Of a stretch of DNA of 64,000 nucleotides, positions 1 to 8,412 are shown in pieces; positions within the stretch are counted from its first letter, which is position 1, and the number at the start of each line of letters is the position of its first letter. The notes beneath the pieces were generated by a model. It worked only from the letters and a program-made list of their open reading frames with translations, was not told where the DNA came from and ran no database searches. The position numbers and the translations under genes were made by a program. The stretch comes from Catenulispora yoronensis (lineage in GTDB: Bacteria; Actinomycetota; Actinomycetes; Streptomycetales; Catenulisporaceae): positions 124,001 through 188,000 of the forward strand of contig NZ_BAAAQN010000006.1 of NCBI RefSeq assembly GCF_039531695.1, in the 5' to 3' direction.

Positions 1-26
1 GGTGTCACCGAGTTGGAGCACCACGT

Positions 27-56
27 AATCGGAGAACCGCCACCGAATCGGAGAAC
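27..56. repeat. 11-bp direct repeat upstream of the FAD reductase gene
   Basis: AATCGGAGAAC occurs at 27-37 and again at 46-56, 19 bp start to start, roughly two helical turns. The pair ends 26 bp before the reductase start codon. The spacing would suit two protein molecules on one DNA face, but no regulator is identifiable and chance duplication is possible. Confidence 0.35.
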
Positions 57-82
57 AGCGACACCGAGCGAAAGGATCCTCG

Positions 83-1162
83 ATGACCAGGAAGATCGTC
101 GTCGTCGGCTGGGGGCTCGCCGCCCAGCGGCTCGTCACCGGCCTGCTTGCTGGTGACCAGGACCTTGCCGTCACCGTCTACGCCGCCGACGGCCCGGACG
201 CCTACGACCGAGACGCCCTCCCGGACGCCCTGGCCGCCGGCACGGCGCCGGCTCCGCTGGCGGTGCCCGACGACGCGCGGCTGCGGCTCCGGGTCGGGGT
301 CCGGGCCACGGCGGTGGACCGGATGCACCGGGTGGTGCACGGTACTGATCATCAGGTGCAGCCGTACGACGCGTTGGTCCTGGCGACGGGGACCAACCCG
401 GTGCTGCCGCCGATCCGGGGGCTGCGGGCCGGCGGCGGTGGCGGCGGGGCCGCCGCCGAGGACCTGCTCCCCGGGGTGCTTCCGGCCCACAGTGCCGCCG
501 ACTTCCGCGCGCTCGCCACGGCGGCCCGGGACGCTTCGCGGGCGGTGGTGATCGGCGGCAGCGCGACGGGACTGCGCGTGGCCGCGGCGCTGCACGCGCT
601 GCGCAGCGCCGATCCGGACCGTCCGCCGCTGCCGGTCGAGCTGATCGACCAGATGCCGGCGACGCCCGAGATCACGCCCGCCGACGCCTACTTCGAGCTG
701 CGCCAGGCCGGAGTGGTCGCTTATCAGGACTGCCGGGTGCGCAGCGTGGAGGAGGGGCCCGACGGCTCGCTCGCCGCGCTCACGCTGGCGGACGGGTACC
801 GCCTGACGGCGGATCTGGCGGTCGTCACCTGCGGGACCGCGCCCAACGTCGCGCTGGCATGGACCGCCGGCTTGGCGGTGGCGCGCGGGATCGTGGTCGA
901 CGACACGCTGAGGTCGGTCTCGGACCCGGCCGTCTACGCGCTCGGCGCCTGCGCGGAGCATCGGCGGGTGCTGTCCGCGGCGCGGGACGTGGTGGAGGCG
1001 CAGGCCGAGGTGCTGGCCGAGCGGCTGTCAGGGCGGGACCGGACGCGGACCTATCGGGGGGTGGGGGCCGCGACCGGCGCCCAGGCCCGGGCTCGGGCGA
1101 TGGCGCATGCGGGAGACGTGGTCGCTGAGGCGGAGCGGGTGCTGAAGGCCGCGGTGGCGTAG
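83..1162 (+). CDS. FAD/NAD(P)-dependent oxidoreductase (pyridine nucleotide-disulfide type)
   Basis: Probable cytoplasmic flavoprotein of 359 residues that moves electrons between NAD(P)H and a partner. The N-terminus KIVVVGWGLAAQRLV is an FAD-binding Rossmann turn. A second nucleotide-binding turn, AVVIGGSATGLRVA, lies near residue 154, and VTCGTAPN plus VYALGACAEH (about 248-292) match the C-terminal FAD motifs of the family. The layout resembles the N-terminal FAD domain of assimilatory nitrite reductase NirB and rubredoxin/ferredoxin reductases, but no iron-sulfur or siroheme domain follows. A polyglycine run (GGGGGG, near residue 117) interrupts the first domain. The ATG follows an AAAGGA ribosome site at 71-76. 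The gene stands alone and no redox partner is adjacent, so the substrate is not inferable. Confidence 0.85.
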   Translation: MTRKIVVVGWGLAAQRLVTGLLAGDQDLAVTVYAADGPDAYDRDALPDALAAGTAPAPLAVPDDARLRLRVGVRATAVDRMHRVVHGTDHQVQPYDALVLATGTNPVLPPIRGLRAGGGGGGAAAEDLLPGVLPAHSAADFRALATAARDASRAVVIGGSATGLRVAAALHALRSADPDRPPLPVELIDQMPATPEITPADAYFELRQAGVVAYQDCRVRSVEEGPDGSLAALTLADGYRLTADLAVVTCGTAPNVALAWTAGLAVARGIVVDDTLRSVSDPAVYALGACAEHRRVLSAARDVVEAQAEVLAERLSGRDRTRTYRGVGAATGAQARARAMAHAGDVVAEAERVLKAAVA

Positions 1163-1194
1163 CGGGCGGGCTGTGCGGCTCAGGGCTTGGACGG

Positions 1195-1290
1195 CGCTCG
1201 GTTTGGCCGCCGCACAGGTTGGGTGCCGCATGGTTCGAGTGGCACAGAGTTCGAGCACCGCAAAGTTTGGGCGCCGCACAGGTTGGGTGC
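1195..1290. repeat. 16-bp tandem repeat, six units
   Basis: Six contiguous 16-bp units begin at 1195, 1211, 1227, 1243, 1259 and 1275. The second and sixth are identical (CGCACAGGTTGGGTGC) and the rest are diverged, with a loose consensus CGCAnAGTTTGGGTGC. Since 16 is not a multiple of 3, the array is unlikely to be selected as protein. It could be a minisatellite-like remnant or a multi-site protein target. Confidence 0.75.
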
Positions 1291-1406
1291 GGCGCGAAGT
1301 GGCCGGCTGCTCGGCCTGGGACCGTCGGGCAGCCCGGGGCACGAGGTCGTGTGGCGCGGCCGCGTGCCCCACAAAACGGGGCCGGACAACGGGGTTCGGT
1401 CTTTTG

Positions 1407-1447
1407 ATGGCGGCGGTACCGGTACACCCCGCCGGTACCGCCGCCAT
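1407..1447 (+). terminator. Perfect 16-bp hairpin, probable terminator of the FAD reductase gene
   Basis: The arm ATGGCGGCGGTACCGG at 1407-1422 pairs perfectly with 1432-1447 across a 9-nt loop. It is followed by TTCTCC rather than a true T-run, as is common in high-GC actinobacteria. It ends 60 bp before the next start codon, so attenuation of that gene is an alternative. Confidence 0.6.
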
Positions 1448-1506
1448 TTCTCCGGGCCCGGCCACGACCCCTACCCCCGGCAGAAGGATTCTGCGATCCT
1501 TCGGGA

Positions 1507-3582
1507 ATGGCCGTCATAGATCGTCGCGACGCTGGCGCGGACAGTGACAACACCAGGTCATCGACCCCGTTCCACCATCGCAAGGCTCTGATGGCCGCCG
1601 GACTGCTCGCCGCCGCGTGGGCCTTCCCCGCCCTCACCCACGCGCTGCGCGTCGACGAGATCCTCCCCCTGGCGATCCTCCTCGGCACCGCGTCGCTGCT
1701 CCGCGTCGGCCGGGATCTCCTCGATCGGCTGGTGATCGCCGGCGCCCTGAGCACGGGCCTGCTCATCGCCGCCGGGATGATGTTCACGTTCTGGCCGTGG
1801 CATCTGCATCCGGTCGCCGTGGCCGGGTTCTCGAACACGGTGCTCGTCGTCGTCGGCGTCGTCCTCCACCACCGCCATGGGCGCCTGCCCCGCCTTCCCG
1901 AGCGGGTGCGCGCGACCGACGCGATCATCCTCGCCGGCCCGGTCGTCACCTGGGTCCTGCTCCGGCGCCCGCTGCGCGGCAAGAGCTTCACCGACGCCTT
2001 CCCGTTCCTGATGCCGCACCACGACACGGCGAACCATTTCTCGTTGTTCGACGTCATCCACCGCGACGGCGGCTACCCGTTCCTGCGCGGCGGGGTGAAG
2101 GCGCCGTACCGCTTCGAGATGTCGGGCTACCCGCCGGGAGCGCACTACCTCTACGCGCTGCTCGACATCTTCCGGCGGTCCTCGACCGATCCCGGGGCGC
2201 CGGTCGGCGAGGTGGTCCGCTACTCGCAGTACGAGGTCCTCGGATTCTGCTTGCTGACGCTCGCGATCCCCTGGGCCGCGCGGTGGATCGCGGGTCCGTC
2301 GGTCATCGGCTGGCGGCGGGTGCTGATCACCGCGACGGCCTCGGCCTTCGCGGTGTTCGGCCAACTGGTCACGATGTTCCAGATGTCGTTCGACGGCGAG
2401 ATCCTGGGCTTGGCGTTCCTCGCCGTGACGGCCGCGTTGATGTTCCGGCCGCCGGCCAGCGTGTACGAACAGATCCTTCTGGCCGGTGTGCTGCTCACCG
2501 CCATCGCCACCGTCTACAGCATGTTCCTGATCAACGCCGGCATCGCCGCGATCATCGCCTTCCGGACCCGCCCGGCGATCCGGGCGGCCGGCCCCGCGCG
2601 GGATCTGCTCATCCGCGTCGCGGCCGTCGCCTTCGCGGTATCGGCCGTGACGGTCGCGGCCGGGCTCAAGCTGCATCCGCTCAGCGCCATGTTCACCGAG
2701 CGGGGCGGCTTCGTCGATCTCCCCCGGGGGCTGATGATCGCGCTGACGATCGTGGCCGTCGCCGGTGTCCTGACCAGGACCGGCCGGCGGTCACCGGTGT
2801 GGCGGGCCTCGGCCGTCACCATCGGCGCCTCGTTCGCGATCGCGGTGTCGATGGAGCTCTACGGCCGCGTCCGCTCCGGCACACCGCAGTACTACAGCTC
2901 GAAGCTGGTGGAGTCGTCATGGGTGCTGACGCTCTGCGGGATCGGCGCGCTGGGCCTGTTCTTGAACGGTCAGCGGGTCTCCCGGCGGGCCGAGGCCGCG
3001 CTGGCCGCCGCGTCGGTCGCGCTGCCGCTGGCCGTGACCAACGGGTTCCCTATGTCGGCCCACTGGGAGAACCACCCCCCGCAACCGCAGGCCACCAGCG
3101 CCACCGTCATCTGGTCCCGGGGCCACATCCCCGCGACCTGGGCCTCGTTGTACGCCGCCTATGTCCGGGCCGGAGGCGTGGTCGCTGACGGTGTCCCGAC
3201 CGTGTTCACCTACGGCACCTCGCACCAGAGCTACCTGATGACGCAGATCGCGACGACGGTCAGCCACCAGGTGGGCCACGTCTTCCTGCTCCCCCTCGAT
3301 CCGGACACCTTCACCAGTGTCTGGATGCCCCCGGGCATCACCCGCGTGGATCAGCCGTTCCAGCTCCTCAACCGCCTCCCCGACGCGGCCCCGGGTCTGC
3401 CGGTGGCCGCCGACGTCCAGGCCGCTATGGACTCGGTCAAGGCCTACCTGCGCATCTGCCCGCCCGGCACGAGGATCGCGGTCATCAGCAAGGGTTTCGC
3501 GGCACTGCTCCAGCAGTTCGCGGAGCAGGAGCCGAACCTGCGCCTGTCGGTGCTCTATGTCCCGGGTGTCACAGCCTCATGA
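1507..3582 (+). CDS. Large polytopic membrane protein, GT-C-like
   Basis: A 691-residue integral membrane protein of unknown function. After about 25 polar residues there are roughly a dozen hydrophobic segments between residues 28 and 500, then a mostly soluble C-terminal part of about 170 residues. The loop after the early helices contains acidic and histidine residues (LMPHHDTANHFSLF) and GGYPFLRGG, which recall the large first extracytoplasmic loop of GT-C glycosyltransferases, but no definitive family motif is visible. The ATG at 1507 opens with MAVIDRRDAG and has only a weak GGGA upstream. The gene is monocistronic, is preceded by a strong hairpin, and converges on the acyl-CoA synthetase gene. 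Cell-envelope glycan synthesis is a reasonable guess only. Confidence 0.75.
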   Translation: MAVIDRRDAGADSDNTRSSTPFHHRKALMAAGLLAAAWAFPALTHALRVDEILPLAILLGTASLLRVGRDLLDRLVIAGALSTGLLIAAGMMFTFWPWHLHPVAVAGFSNTVLVVVGVVLHHRHGRLPRLPERVRATDAIILAGPVVTWVLLRRPLRGKSFTDAFPFLMPHHDTANHFSLFDVIHRDGGYPFLRGGVKAPYRFEMSGYPPGAHYLYALLDIFRRSSTDPGAPVGEVVRYSQYEVLGFCLLTLAIPWAARWIAGPSVIGWRRVLITATASAFAVFGQLVTMFQMSFDGEILGLAFLAVTAALMFRPPASVYEQILLAGVLLTAIATVYSMFLINAGIAAIIAFRTRPAIRAAGPARDLLIRVAAVAFAVSAVTVAAGLKLHPLSAMFTERGGFVDLPRGLMIALTIVAVAGVLTRTGRRSPVWRASAVTIGASFAIAVSMELYGRVRSGTPQYYSSKLVESSWVLTLCGIGALGLFLNGQRVSRRAEAALAAASVALPLAVTNGFPMSAHWENHPPQPQATSATVIWSRGHIPATWASLYAAYVRAGGVVADGVPTVFTYGTSHQSYLMTQIATTVSHQVGHVFLLPLDPDTFTSVWMPPGITRVDQPFQLLNRLPDAAPGLPVAADVQAAMDSVKAYLRICPPGTRIAVISKGFAALLQQFAEQEPNLRLSVLYVPGVTAS

Positions 3583-3608
3583 GGCCCGGGATGGTTCCGG
3601 CCGCTTGT

Positions 3609-3620
3609 CCTATATATAGG
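3609..3620. repeat. AT-rich palindrome between convergent genes
   Basis: CCTATATATAGG is a perfect 12-bp palindrome in the 57-bp gap between two convergent stop codons. It is strikingly AT-rich for this genome. It may serve as a bidirectional transcription end or a bendable site, but it is too short to be sure. Confidence 0.4.
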
Positions 3621-3639
3621 GAGAATATGAGCGGGACCG

Positions 3640-5178
3640 TCAGTCCTTGAAGCGGCCCACCAGGTCCCGCTTGATCACCTTCCCGGTCGGGTTCCTCGGC
3701 AGCAGGTCGAGGAGCTCCAGCTGCTCGGGCAGCTTCTGCGTCATCAGCCCCTCGCGGCGAAGGAACTCCACCATCTCCAGGAACTGCAACGGCGCCGCGC
3801 CCTCGGCCCCGACGACCACCGCGCACACCCGCTCCCCGCGCTCCGGGTCCGGCAGGCCGATCACGGCGACGTCGGCGACGTGCGGATGGGTGAACAGCAG
3901 GTCCTCGATCTCCTTAGCGGAGATGTTCTCGCCCTTGCGGATGATGATGTCCTTCAGCCGCCCGGTGATCCGCACGAAGCCGTCCTCGTCCACGGTCCCG
4001 AGGTCCCCGGTGCGGAAGTAGCCCTCCTCGTCGAAGGCCTCGCCGTCCAGGGCCGCGTCGACGTAGCCGAGCATCAGCTGCGGCGCCCTGGCCCGCAGCT
4101 CGCCTTCCTCGCCGGGCTTCGCGGTCCGGCCGTCCAGGGTCACCACCCGCAGCTCCACACCCGGCATCGGCCGGCCCTCGGAGTCGTCCAGCGCGGTCTG
4201 CGGATCGTGGACCGTCGACATCGTCAGGATCGGCGCCTCGGTCAGCCCCCATCCCGCGATCACGCCCAGGCCGCCGACCTCGTCGCGGATCTGCGCGTGC
4301 AGCGTCGCCGGCCGCGGCGCGCCGCCGCCGTTGCACAGCCGGAAGGTCGGGAAGGCCCGCTCGCCCGGCCGGGTCCTGGCGAACTCCCGCTGCGCCTTCA
4401 GATAGGCCAGATGGAAGGGTGTCCCCGAACCGCCGAGCGTCACCTTCTCCCGGCCGAACAGCTCCACCGCGGCGCCCGGGTCGAACCGGTCGAGCAGGAC
4501 GTTGGAGGCGCCGGCCATCAGCGAGGCCCCGAGCCAGATCGGCCCGGCGATGTGGGTCAGCGGGAACGCCATGCCGTTGATGTCGTCGGCGGTCAGGGCC
4601 AGGCACGTGTGCATGCCGCGCGCCGCGGCCAGGATCGCGGTGTCCGTGTGCCGCGCGCCCTTCGGGTCGGCGGTGGTGCCCGAGCTGTAGAAGTACCAGC
4701 GCAGCTCGCGCTCGCCGGGAGCGCGGTACGCGGGCAGCGTCGCGGGGTCGCCCTCGGGCAGCGTCCGGTCCGCCGCCACGTGCCGGGTGCTGGTACCGCC
4801 GGTCAGGCGCGCGATCATCGCGGCGAAGTCGAAGCCGCCGAACTCCGACGGCGTGATCACCAGTTCCGGGGCGATCTGCCGGACGATGAAGCCGACCTCG
4901 CGGTCGCGGTAGATCGGGATGATCGGGTTCTGGACGGCTCCCAGCCGGCACAGCGCGGCCATCAGCACGTAGCCGGCGGTCCAGGTCGGCAGCTGCCAGG
5001 ACACGACCGTTCCGGGCCGGACGCCGAGCGCGTGCAGGCCGGCGGCGGTCCGCAGCGCGGCGTCCCGGAACCCGCCGTTGGTCAGGCGCGAGCCGCCGGA
5101 GTCCACCAGCAGCTCCCGGCCGGGGTCGGCGTCGGCGCGCAGCTCGATCAGGTCCCACAGGCTTGGTGCGTCGAGCAT
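3640..5178 (-). CDS. AMP-forming acyl-CoA synthetase (FadD/cyclohexanecarboxylate-CoA ligase-like)
   Basis: Predicted to activate a carboxylic acid to its CoA thioester through an acyl-adenylate (ANL superfamily, 512 residues). Visible motifs are the P-loop YSSGTTADPKG (about 164-174), the adenine-binding GWGLTEAP (about 309-316), the hinge YFRTGDLG (about 387-394), and NPTGKVIKRD with the C-terminal catalytic lysine near 500. The ATG at 5178 is preferred over the in-frame GTG at 5193 because a strong GGAGGAGG lies five bases upstream of the ATG, whereas the GTG lies only 2 bp from the operator at 5196-5214. The gene is divergent from the luciferase-like oxidoreductase at 5343, with two operators between them. 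Substrate is unknown; resemblance to AliA-type ligases suggests cyclic or bulky acids. Confidence 0.9.
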   Translation of the reverse strand: MLDAPSLWDLIELRADADPGRELLVDSGGSRLTNGGFRDAALRTAAGLHALGVRPGTVVSWQLPTWTAGYVLMAALCRLGAVQNPIIPIYRDREVGFIVRQIAPELVITPSEFGGFDFAAMIARLTGGTSTRHVAADRTLPEGDPATLPAYRAPGERELRWYFYSSGTTADPKGARHTDTAILAAARGMHTCLALTADDINGMAFPLTHIAGPIWLGASLMAGASNVLLDRFDPGAAVELFGREKVTLGGSGTPFHLAYLKAQREFARTRPGERAFPTFRLCNGGGAPRPATLHAQIRDEVGGLGVIAGWGLTEAPILTMSTVHDPQTALDDSEGRPMPGVELRVVTLDGRTAKPGEEGELRARAPQLMLGYVDAALDGEAFDEEGYFRTGDLGTVDEDGFVRITGRLKDIIIRKGENISAKEIEDLLFTHPHVADVAVIGLPDPERGERVCAVVVGAEGAAPLQFLEMVEFLRREGLMTQKLPEQLELLDLLPRNPTGKVIKRDLVGRFKD

Positions 5179-5195
5179 CCGGGCCTCCTCCACCG

Positions 5196-5214
5196 ATCTG
5201 ACGGTGAGTCAGTT
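5196..5214. promoter_or_regulatory. TetR-type operator copy, in front of the acyl-CoA synthetase
   Basis: ATCTGACGGTGAGTCAGTT matches the window-wide 19-bp consensus ATCTGACNNNNNGTCAGAT, with 6 of 7 positions in the right arm. It ends 17 bp upstream of the preferred synthetase ATG, so binding would block its transcription or leader. Confidence 0.75.
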
Positions 5215-5289
5215 CTACCTCGGACCACCACCGGTGGGAAGAGGCGTACCGCGCGTGCCCCTTGCGGGCGCAAAGCCGATCAGTACGAT

Positions 5290-5308
5290 ATCTGACGGTG
5301 CGTCAGAT
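5290..5308. promoter_or_regulatory. TetR-type operator copy, in front of the LLM oxidoreductase
   Basis: ATCTGACGGTGCGTCAGAT is a perfect 7+5+7 palindrome and one of three flawless copies in the window. It lies 34 bp upstream of the start at 5343. A GATATC sequence overlapping its left arm could act as a -10 element. Confidence 0.85.
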
Positions 5309-5342
5309 GCCGACGCGCCACGACGACGAGTAGGAGCCCACC

Positions 5343-6461
5343 GTGGAGTTCGGCCTCTTCAACAGCCTGTACGTGCCGCAGGACCAGCCGGGGATCACCG
5401 AGGCATCGCGCCTGCGCGACGAGATCGAGCTCGTCAAGGCGGCCGACCGCGCCGGGTTCAAGTACACCTGGGCCACCGAGCACCACTTCCTCGACGAGTA
5501 CTCGCACCTGTCCGCCAACGAGGCCTTCCTGGGCTATCTGGCGGCCGCCACCGAGCGCATCCACCTGGGCTCGGGGATCTTCAACATCACCCCGCCGGTG
5601 AACCACCCGGCCCGGGTCGCCGAGAAGGTGGCGATGCTGGACCACCTGTCGGGCGGCCGGTTCGAGTTCGGCGTCGGCCGCGGCTCCTCGACCACCGAGC
5701 AGCTGGGCTTCGGCATCGAGGAGCCCGAGCTCACCCGGGAGATGGTGGACGAGACGCTGCCGCAGATCGTGCGGATGTGGAAGGAGACCGACTACTCCCA
5801 CGACGGCCGGTTCTTCTCCATGCCCACCCGCAACGTGCTGCCCAAGCCGCTGACCGATCCGCACCCGCCGCTGTGGGTGGCGGCCGGCTCGCCGGGCACC
5901 TTCAAGAAGGCCGCCGAGATGGGGATCGGCGTGCTCTGCTTCGCACAGGCGTCGATGGACGACCTCGCCAAGCTGATCGCCGTCTACAAGGAGGAGATCG
6001 AGCGCTGCGAGAACCCGGTCGGCGGCTACGTCAACAACAACGTGATGATCACCTCGCAGCTGATGTGCCTGGAGGACGGCCGGCGGGCCCGGGAGGTCGC
6101 GGCCGCCATGGGCTCGGGCTACCACCAGACGCTGCTGTGGAAGTACCTGGACACCTTCCCGCGCCCGCAGTGGGTCACCGACCTCGGCGGCCGGATCCCG
6201 GAGATGGACGTGCCCGCGCTGGACGCGATCATCGCGGCGAAGCAGATGTGCGTCGGCACGCCCGAGGAGGTGGCGGGCGCGGTCGAGGCGGTGCGGGCGA
6301 TCGGGGCCGACCAGCTGGTGTTCGGGATGCTGTCCACCGCGATGCCGATCGACGTGGCGATCGAGTCGGTGGAGACCTTCGGCCGCCACGTGCTGCCGCG
6401 GTTCGACACCGACCCGGTGCACTCGACCACCCGCCAGCGGGAGGCTCAGCTCGGGGGCTGA
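5343..6461 (+). CDS. LLM-class (luciferase-like) flavin/F420-dependent oxidoreductase
   Basis: A cytoplasmic (beta/alpha)8 luciferase-family oxidoreductase of 372 residues using FMN or coenzyme F420. Characteristic stretches are the N-terminal MEFGLF, TEHHFLDEYSHL (about 46-57), IHLGSGIFN and DHLSGGRFEFGVGRG. The start is GTG at 5343, with TAGGAG about nine bases upstream. A close paralogue lies at 48444-49571 (same HHFLDEYSHL and LPKP stretches), next to fbiC, which favours F420 but does not prove it. It is preceded by a perfect operator, and its 3' end overlaps the convergent isochorismatase-like gene by 16 bp. The substrate is likely an intermediate of the pathway fed by the divergent acyl-CoA synthetase. 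Confidence 0.88.
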   Translation: MEFGLFNSLYVPQDQPGITEASRLRDEIELVKAADRAGFKYTWATEHHFLDEYSHLSANEAFLGYLAAATERIHLGSGIFNITPPVNHPARVAEKVAMLDHLSGGRFEFGVGRGSSTTEQLGFGIEEPELTREMVDETLPQIVRMWKETDYSHDGRFFSMPTRNVLPKPLTDPHPPLWVAAGSPGTFKKAAEMGIGVLCFAQASMDDLAKLIAVYKEEIERCENPVGGYVNNNVMITSQLMCLEDGRRAREVAAAMGSGYHQTLLWKYLDTFPRPQWVTDLGGRIPEMDVPALDAIIAAKQMCVGTPEEVAGAVEAVRAIGADQLVFGMLSTAMPIDVAIESVETFGRHVLPRFDTDPVHSTTRQREAQLGG

Positions 6462-7090
6462 ACACCCCAGAGCCCGGCGATCTCCCGGGCGGGCACCACG
6501 ACGGCCAGCAGCGACAGGGTGTTGGCGATCACCGACTCGGCGTACTCCTCGGGCACCCCGGCCACCGCGTCGCCGGGCAGCACGACGGCGAACCCGGCGT
6601 TGACCGCGTCCATCACCAGGTTCGTGATCGCCACGTTGACCGACACCCCGACCGGGACCACGGTGCGCACCCCGAGATTGCGCAGCACCGCGGCCAGCCC
6701 GGTGTCGTGCATCGGGCCCAGGCCGTGGTACCGGGGCAGCACGATATCCGTCTCGGCCAGGCCGATCCGGTCGACGACGGCCGCCGCCGCCGATCCGGGC
6801 AGCAGGTCCTCGAAGTCCGCCTCGCGCGCCCGTTTCAGCGCCGCGCCGAACACCCCGGCGTTGGTGTTGGCGCCGCGGGCGTCGGCACGCCGGTGGACCG
6901 TCGCGTGGACCACCGGCACGCCGGCCGCGCGGGCCGCGTCCACCACGACCGCCATGGCTTCCAGCCGGCGCCCGGCCAGCCGGGCCAGTTCCGGGAACAG
7001 GGCCGACGGCCCGATGACGCCGTTCTGCAGCTCGGAGGTCACGACCGCGCAGCGGGACGGTTCCAGCATCGCTTTCAGGTCCAGGGGCAT
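6446..7090 (-). CDS. Isochorismatase-like protein lacking the canonical catalytic triad
   Basis: A 214-residue member of the isochorismatase/cysteine-hydrolase fold family, by its overall alpha/beta pattern (AVVTSELQNGVI, ADFEDLLPGSAAAAVVD, GLAAVLRNLGVRTVVPVGV). The usual Asp-Lys-Cys triad is not visible: the Asp position reads Glu20 (SELQNG), the Lys region reads LPRYHG, and the nucleophile position in GVSVNVAITNLV is Ala154. It is therefore either non-catalytic or a divergent hydrolase subfamily. The ATG at 7090 follows a plausible ribosome site; an in-frame GTG lies three codons upstream. It is divergent from the acyl-CoA dehydrogenase pair and probably shares their promoter region. Confidence 0.75.
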   Translation of the reverse strand: MPLDLKAMLEPSRCAVVTSELQNGVIGPSALFPELARLAGRRLEAMAVVVDAARAAGVPVVHATVHRRADARGANTNAGVFGAALKRAREADFEDLLPGSAAAAVVDRIGLAETDIVLPRYHGLGPMHDTGLAAVLRNLGVRTVVPVGVSVNVAITNLVMDAVNAGFAVVLPGDAVAGVPEEYAESVIANTLSLLAVVVPAREIAGLWGVQPPS

Positions 7091-7163
7091 GGCGCGCACG
7101 GTAACCGACCCGCCGTGGGATGAGGAGCGGCACTTGTCGCCCGCGCGCCCCGGCAATACGCTC

Positions 7164-7182
7164 ACCTGACGGACCGTCAGAT
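7164..7182. promoter_or_regulatory. TetR-type operator copy, in front of the acyl-CoA dehydrogenase pair
   Basis: ACCTGACGGACCGTCAGAT matches the consensus at 13 of 14 arm positions. It ends 5 bp before the AGGAGG ribosome site and 16 bp before the TTG start. It also lies inside the longer open frame beginning at 7120, which argues against that upstream start. Confidence 0.8.
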
Positions 7183-7197
7183 TTCCAGGAGGCCGCT

Positions 7198-8412
7198 TTG
7201 CAGCTGCGCGACACCCCGGCCCAACAGCGGTTCCGCGAGGAGCTGCGCGCCTGGCTCCGAGACGTGCTCCCGACGCTGGATCCGCGCCCGTCCCAGGACG
7301 ACTGGCCGGCACGCCGGGCCCACGACGCGCACTGGCAGGCCCTGCTGCATCAGGCAGGTTACGCCGGGCTCAACTGGCCCGCCGAGTACGGCGGCCGGGG
7401 CGCCACCCCGACCGAGCACCTGATCTTCCTGGAGGAGTCGGAACTGGCCGGGGCGCCCTATGTCGGCGTGAACTTCGTCGGACTGCTGCACGCCGGACCG
7501 ACGCTGATCGCCGAGGCCTCGGCGGAGCAGCGCGAGCGGCACATCCCGGGGATCCTGCGCGGCGAGGAGATCTGGTGCCAGGGCTTCTCCGAACCCGACG
7601 CCGGCTCGGACCTGGCCGCGCTGCGGACGCGCGCCGTGCGCGACGGCGACCACTACGTCGTCACCGGCCGCAAGATCTGGACCTCGCACGCCGAGGTGGC
7701 CGACTTCTGCGAACTGCTCGTGCGCACCGGCCCCGCCGACGGCCCGAAGCACCAGGGCATCACGTGGCTCATCATGGCGATGGACACCCCGGGGATCACT
7801 TTGCGGCCGCTGATGACCGCCGGCGGATCGACGGAGTTCTCGGAAATGATCCTGGAGGATGTGCGGATCCCGATCTCCGATCGCGTCGGGGCGGAGGGCG
7901 ACGGCTGGCGGATCGCCATGGTCACCTTCGCCTTCGAGCGCGGAACGGGTTTCGTTTCCGAAGTCGTGTGGGCCAGGCGCCGGCTGGTCGAGATCGCCGC
8001 GCTGGCAAGGGAGAACTCGACCTGGGAGGACTCCGGGATCCGCAGAAGGATCGCCCGGCTGGCCGCCGAGTTCGACGCGCTGTGGGCGTTGGTGAAACGC
8101 AATGTCTCAGAGGCCGAACATTCCCCGGGCGGCATTCCGGGCGCCGGTTCCTCAGTTTTCAAATTGAGGTTCTCCGAAGCCCGGCAACATCTCGATGATC
8201 TGCATGCCGAGGTCCGCGGACCGGAGTCCCTGGCATTCGACGACGAGCACCGCGCCTACGACGGCGAGCCGGGTTACGAACGTCTCAGATCCCTGGCATA
8301 CACGATCGCGGCCGGCACCTCGCAGGTCCAGCGCAACATCATCGGTGAGCGGCTCCTGGGACTGCCCAAGGAGCCGGCGGCGGGCGGTATCGCGAAGGGG
8401 GGCGGGCGGTAA
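7198..8412 (+). CDS. Acyl-CoA dehydrogenase, first subunit of a coupled pair
   Basis: FAD-dependent alpha,beta-dehydrogenation of an acyl-CoA (404 residues). The motif GFSEPDAGSDLAAL and the following YVVTGRKIWTS form the central beta domain, and the C-terminal AAGTSQVQRNIIGERLLGLP is typical of the family. I place the start at TTG 7198, because a perfect AGGAGG at 7187-7192 sits five bases before it; a longer ATG frame from 7120 would run through the operator. Its stop codon overlaps the next ATG (TAATG), indicating translational coupling with a second acyl-CoA dehydrogenase. Such side-by-side pairs form alpha2beta2 enzymes in actinobacterial steroid side-chain degradation (FadE26-27 type), so a heteromer acting on a bulky substrate is a fair inference. 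Confidence 0.9.
   Translation: MQLRDTPAQQRFREELRAWLRDVLPTLDPRPSQDDWPARRAHDAHWQALLHQAGYAGLNWPAEYGGRGATPTEHLIFLEESELAGAPYVGVNFVGLLHAGPTLIAEASAEQRERHIPGILRGEEIWCQGFSEPDAGSDLAALRTRAVRDGDHYVVTGRKIWTSHAEVADFCELLVRTGPADGPKHQGITWLIMAMDTPGITLRPLMTAGGSTEFSEMILEDVRIPISDRVGAEGDGWRIAMVTFAFERGTGFVSEVVWARRRLVEIAALARENSTWEDSGIRRRIARLAAEFDALWALVKRNVSEAEHSPGGIPGAGSSVFKLRFSEARQHLDDLHAEVRGPESLAFDDEHRAYDGEPGYERLRSLAYTIAAGTSQVQRNIIGERLLGLPKEPAAGGIAKGGGR

Larger units (their letters stand above)
1163..1506. other. 344-bp intergenic region with tandem repeat and hairpin
   Basis: No convincing coding sequence lies here; overlapping open frames on both strands disagree with one another and look like GC-rich noise. 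The region holds a 16-bp tandem repeat at 1195-1290 and a perfect 16-bp-stem hairpin at 1407-1447. The next gene starts directly at 1507. Confidence 0.7.

Noticed and set aside
7120..7197. An upstream ATG start (7120) for the first acyl-CoA dehydrogenase
   Set aside because: It would put the operator and the AGGAGG ribosome site inside the gene and adds residues unlike the family N-terminus; TTG 7198 fits better.
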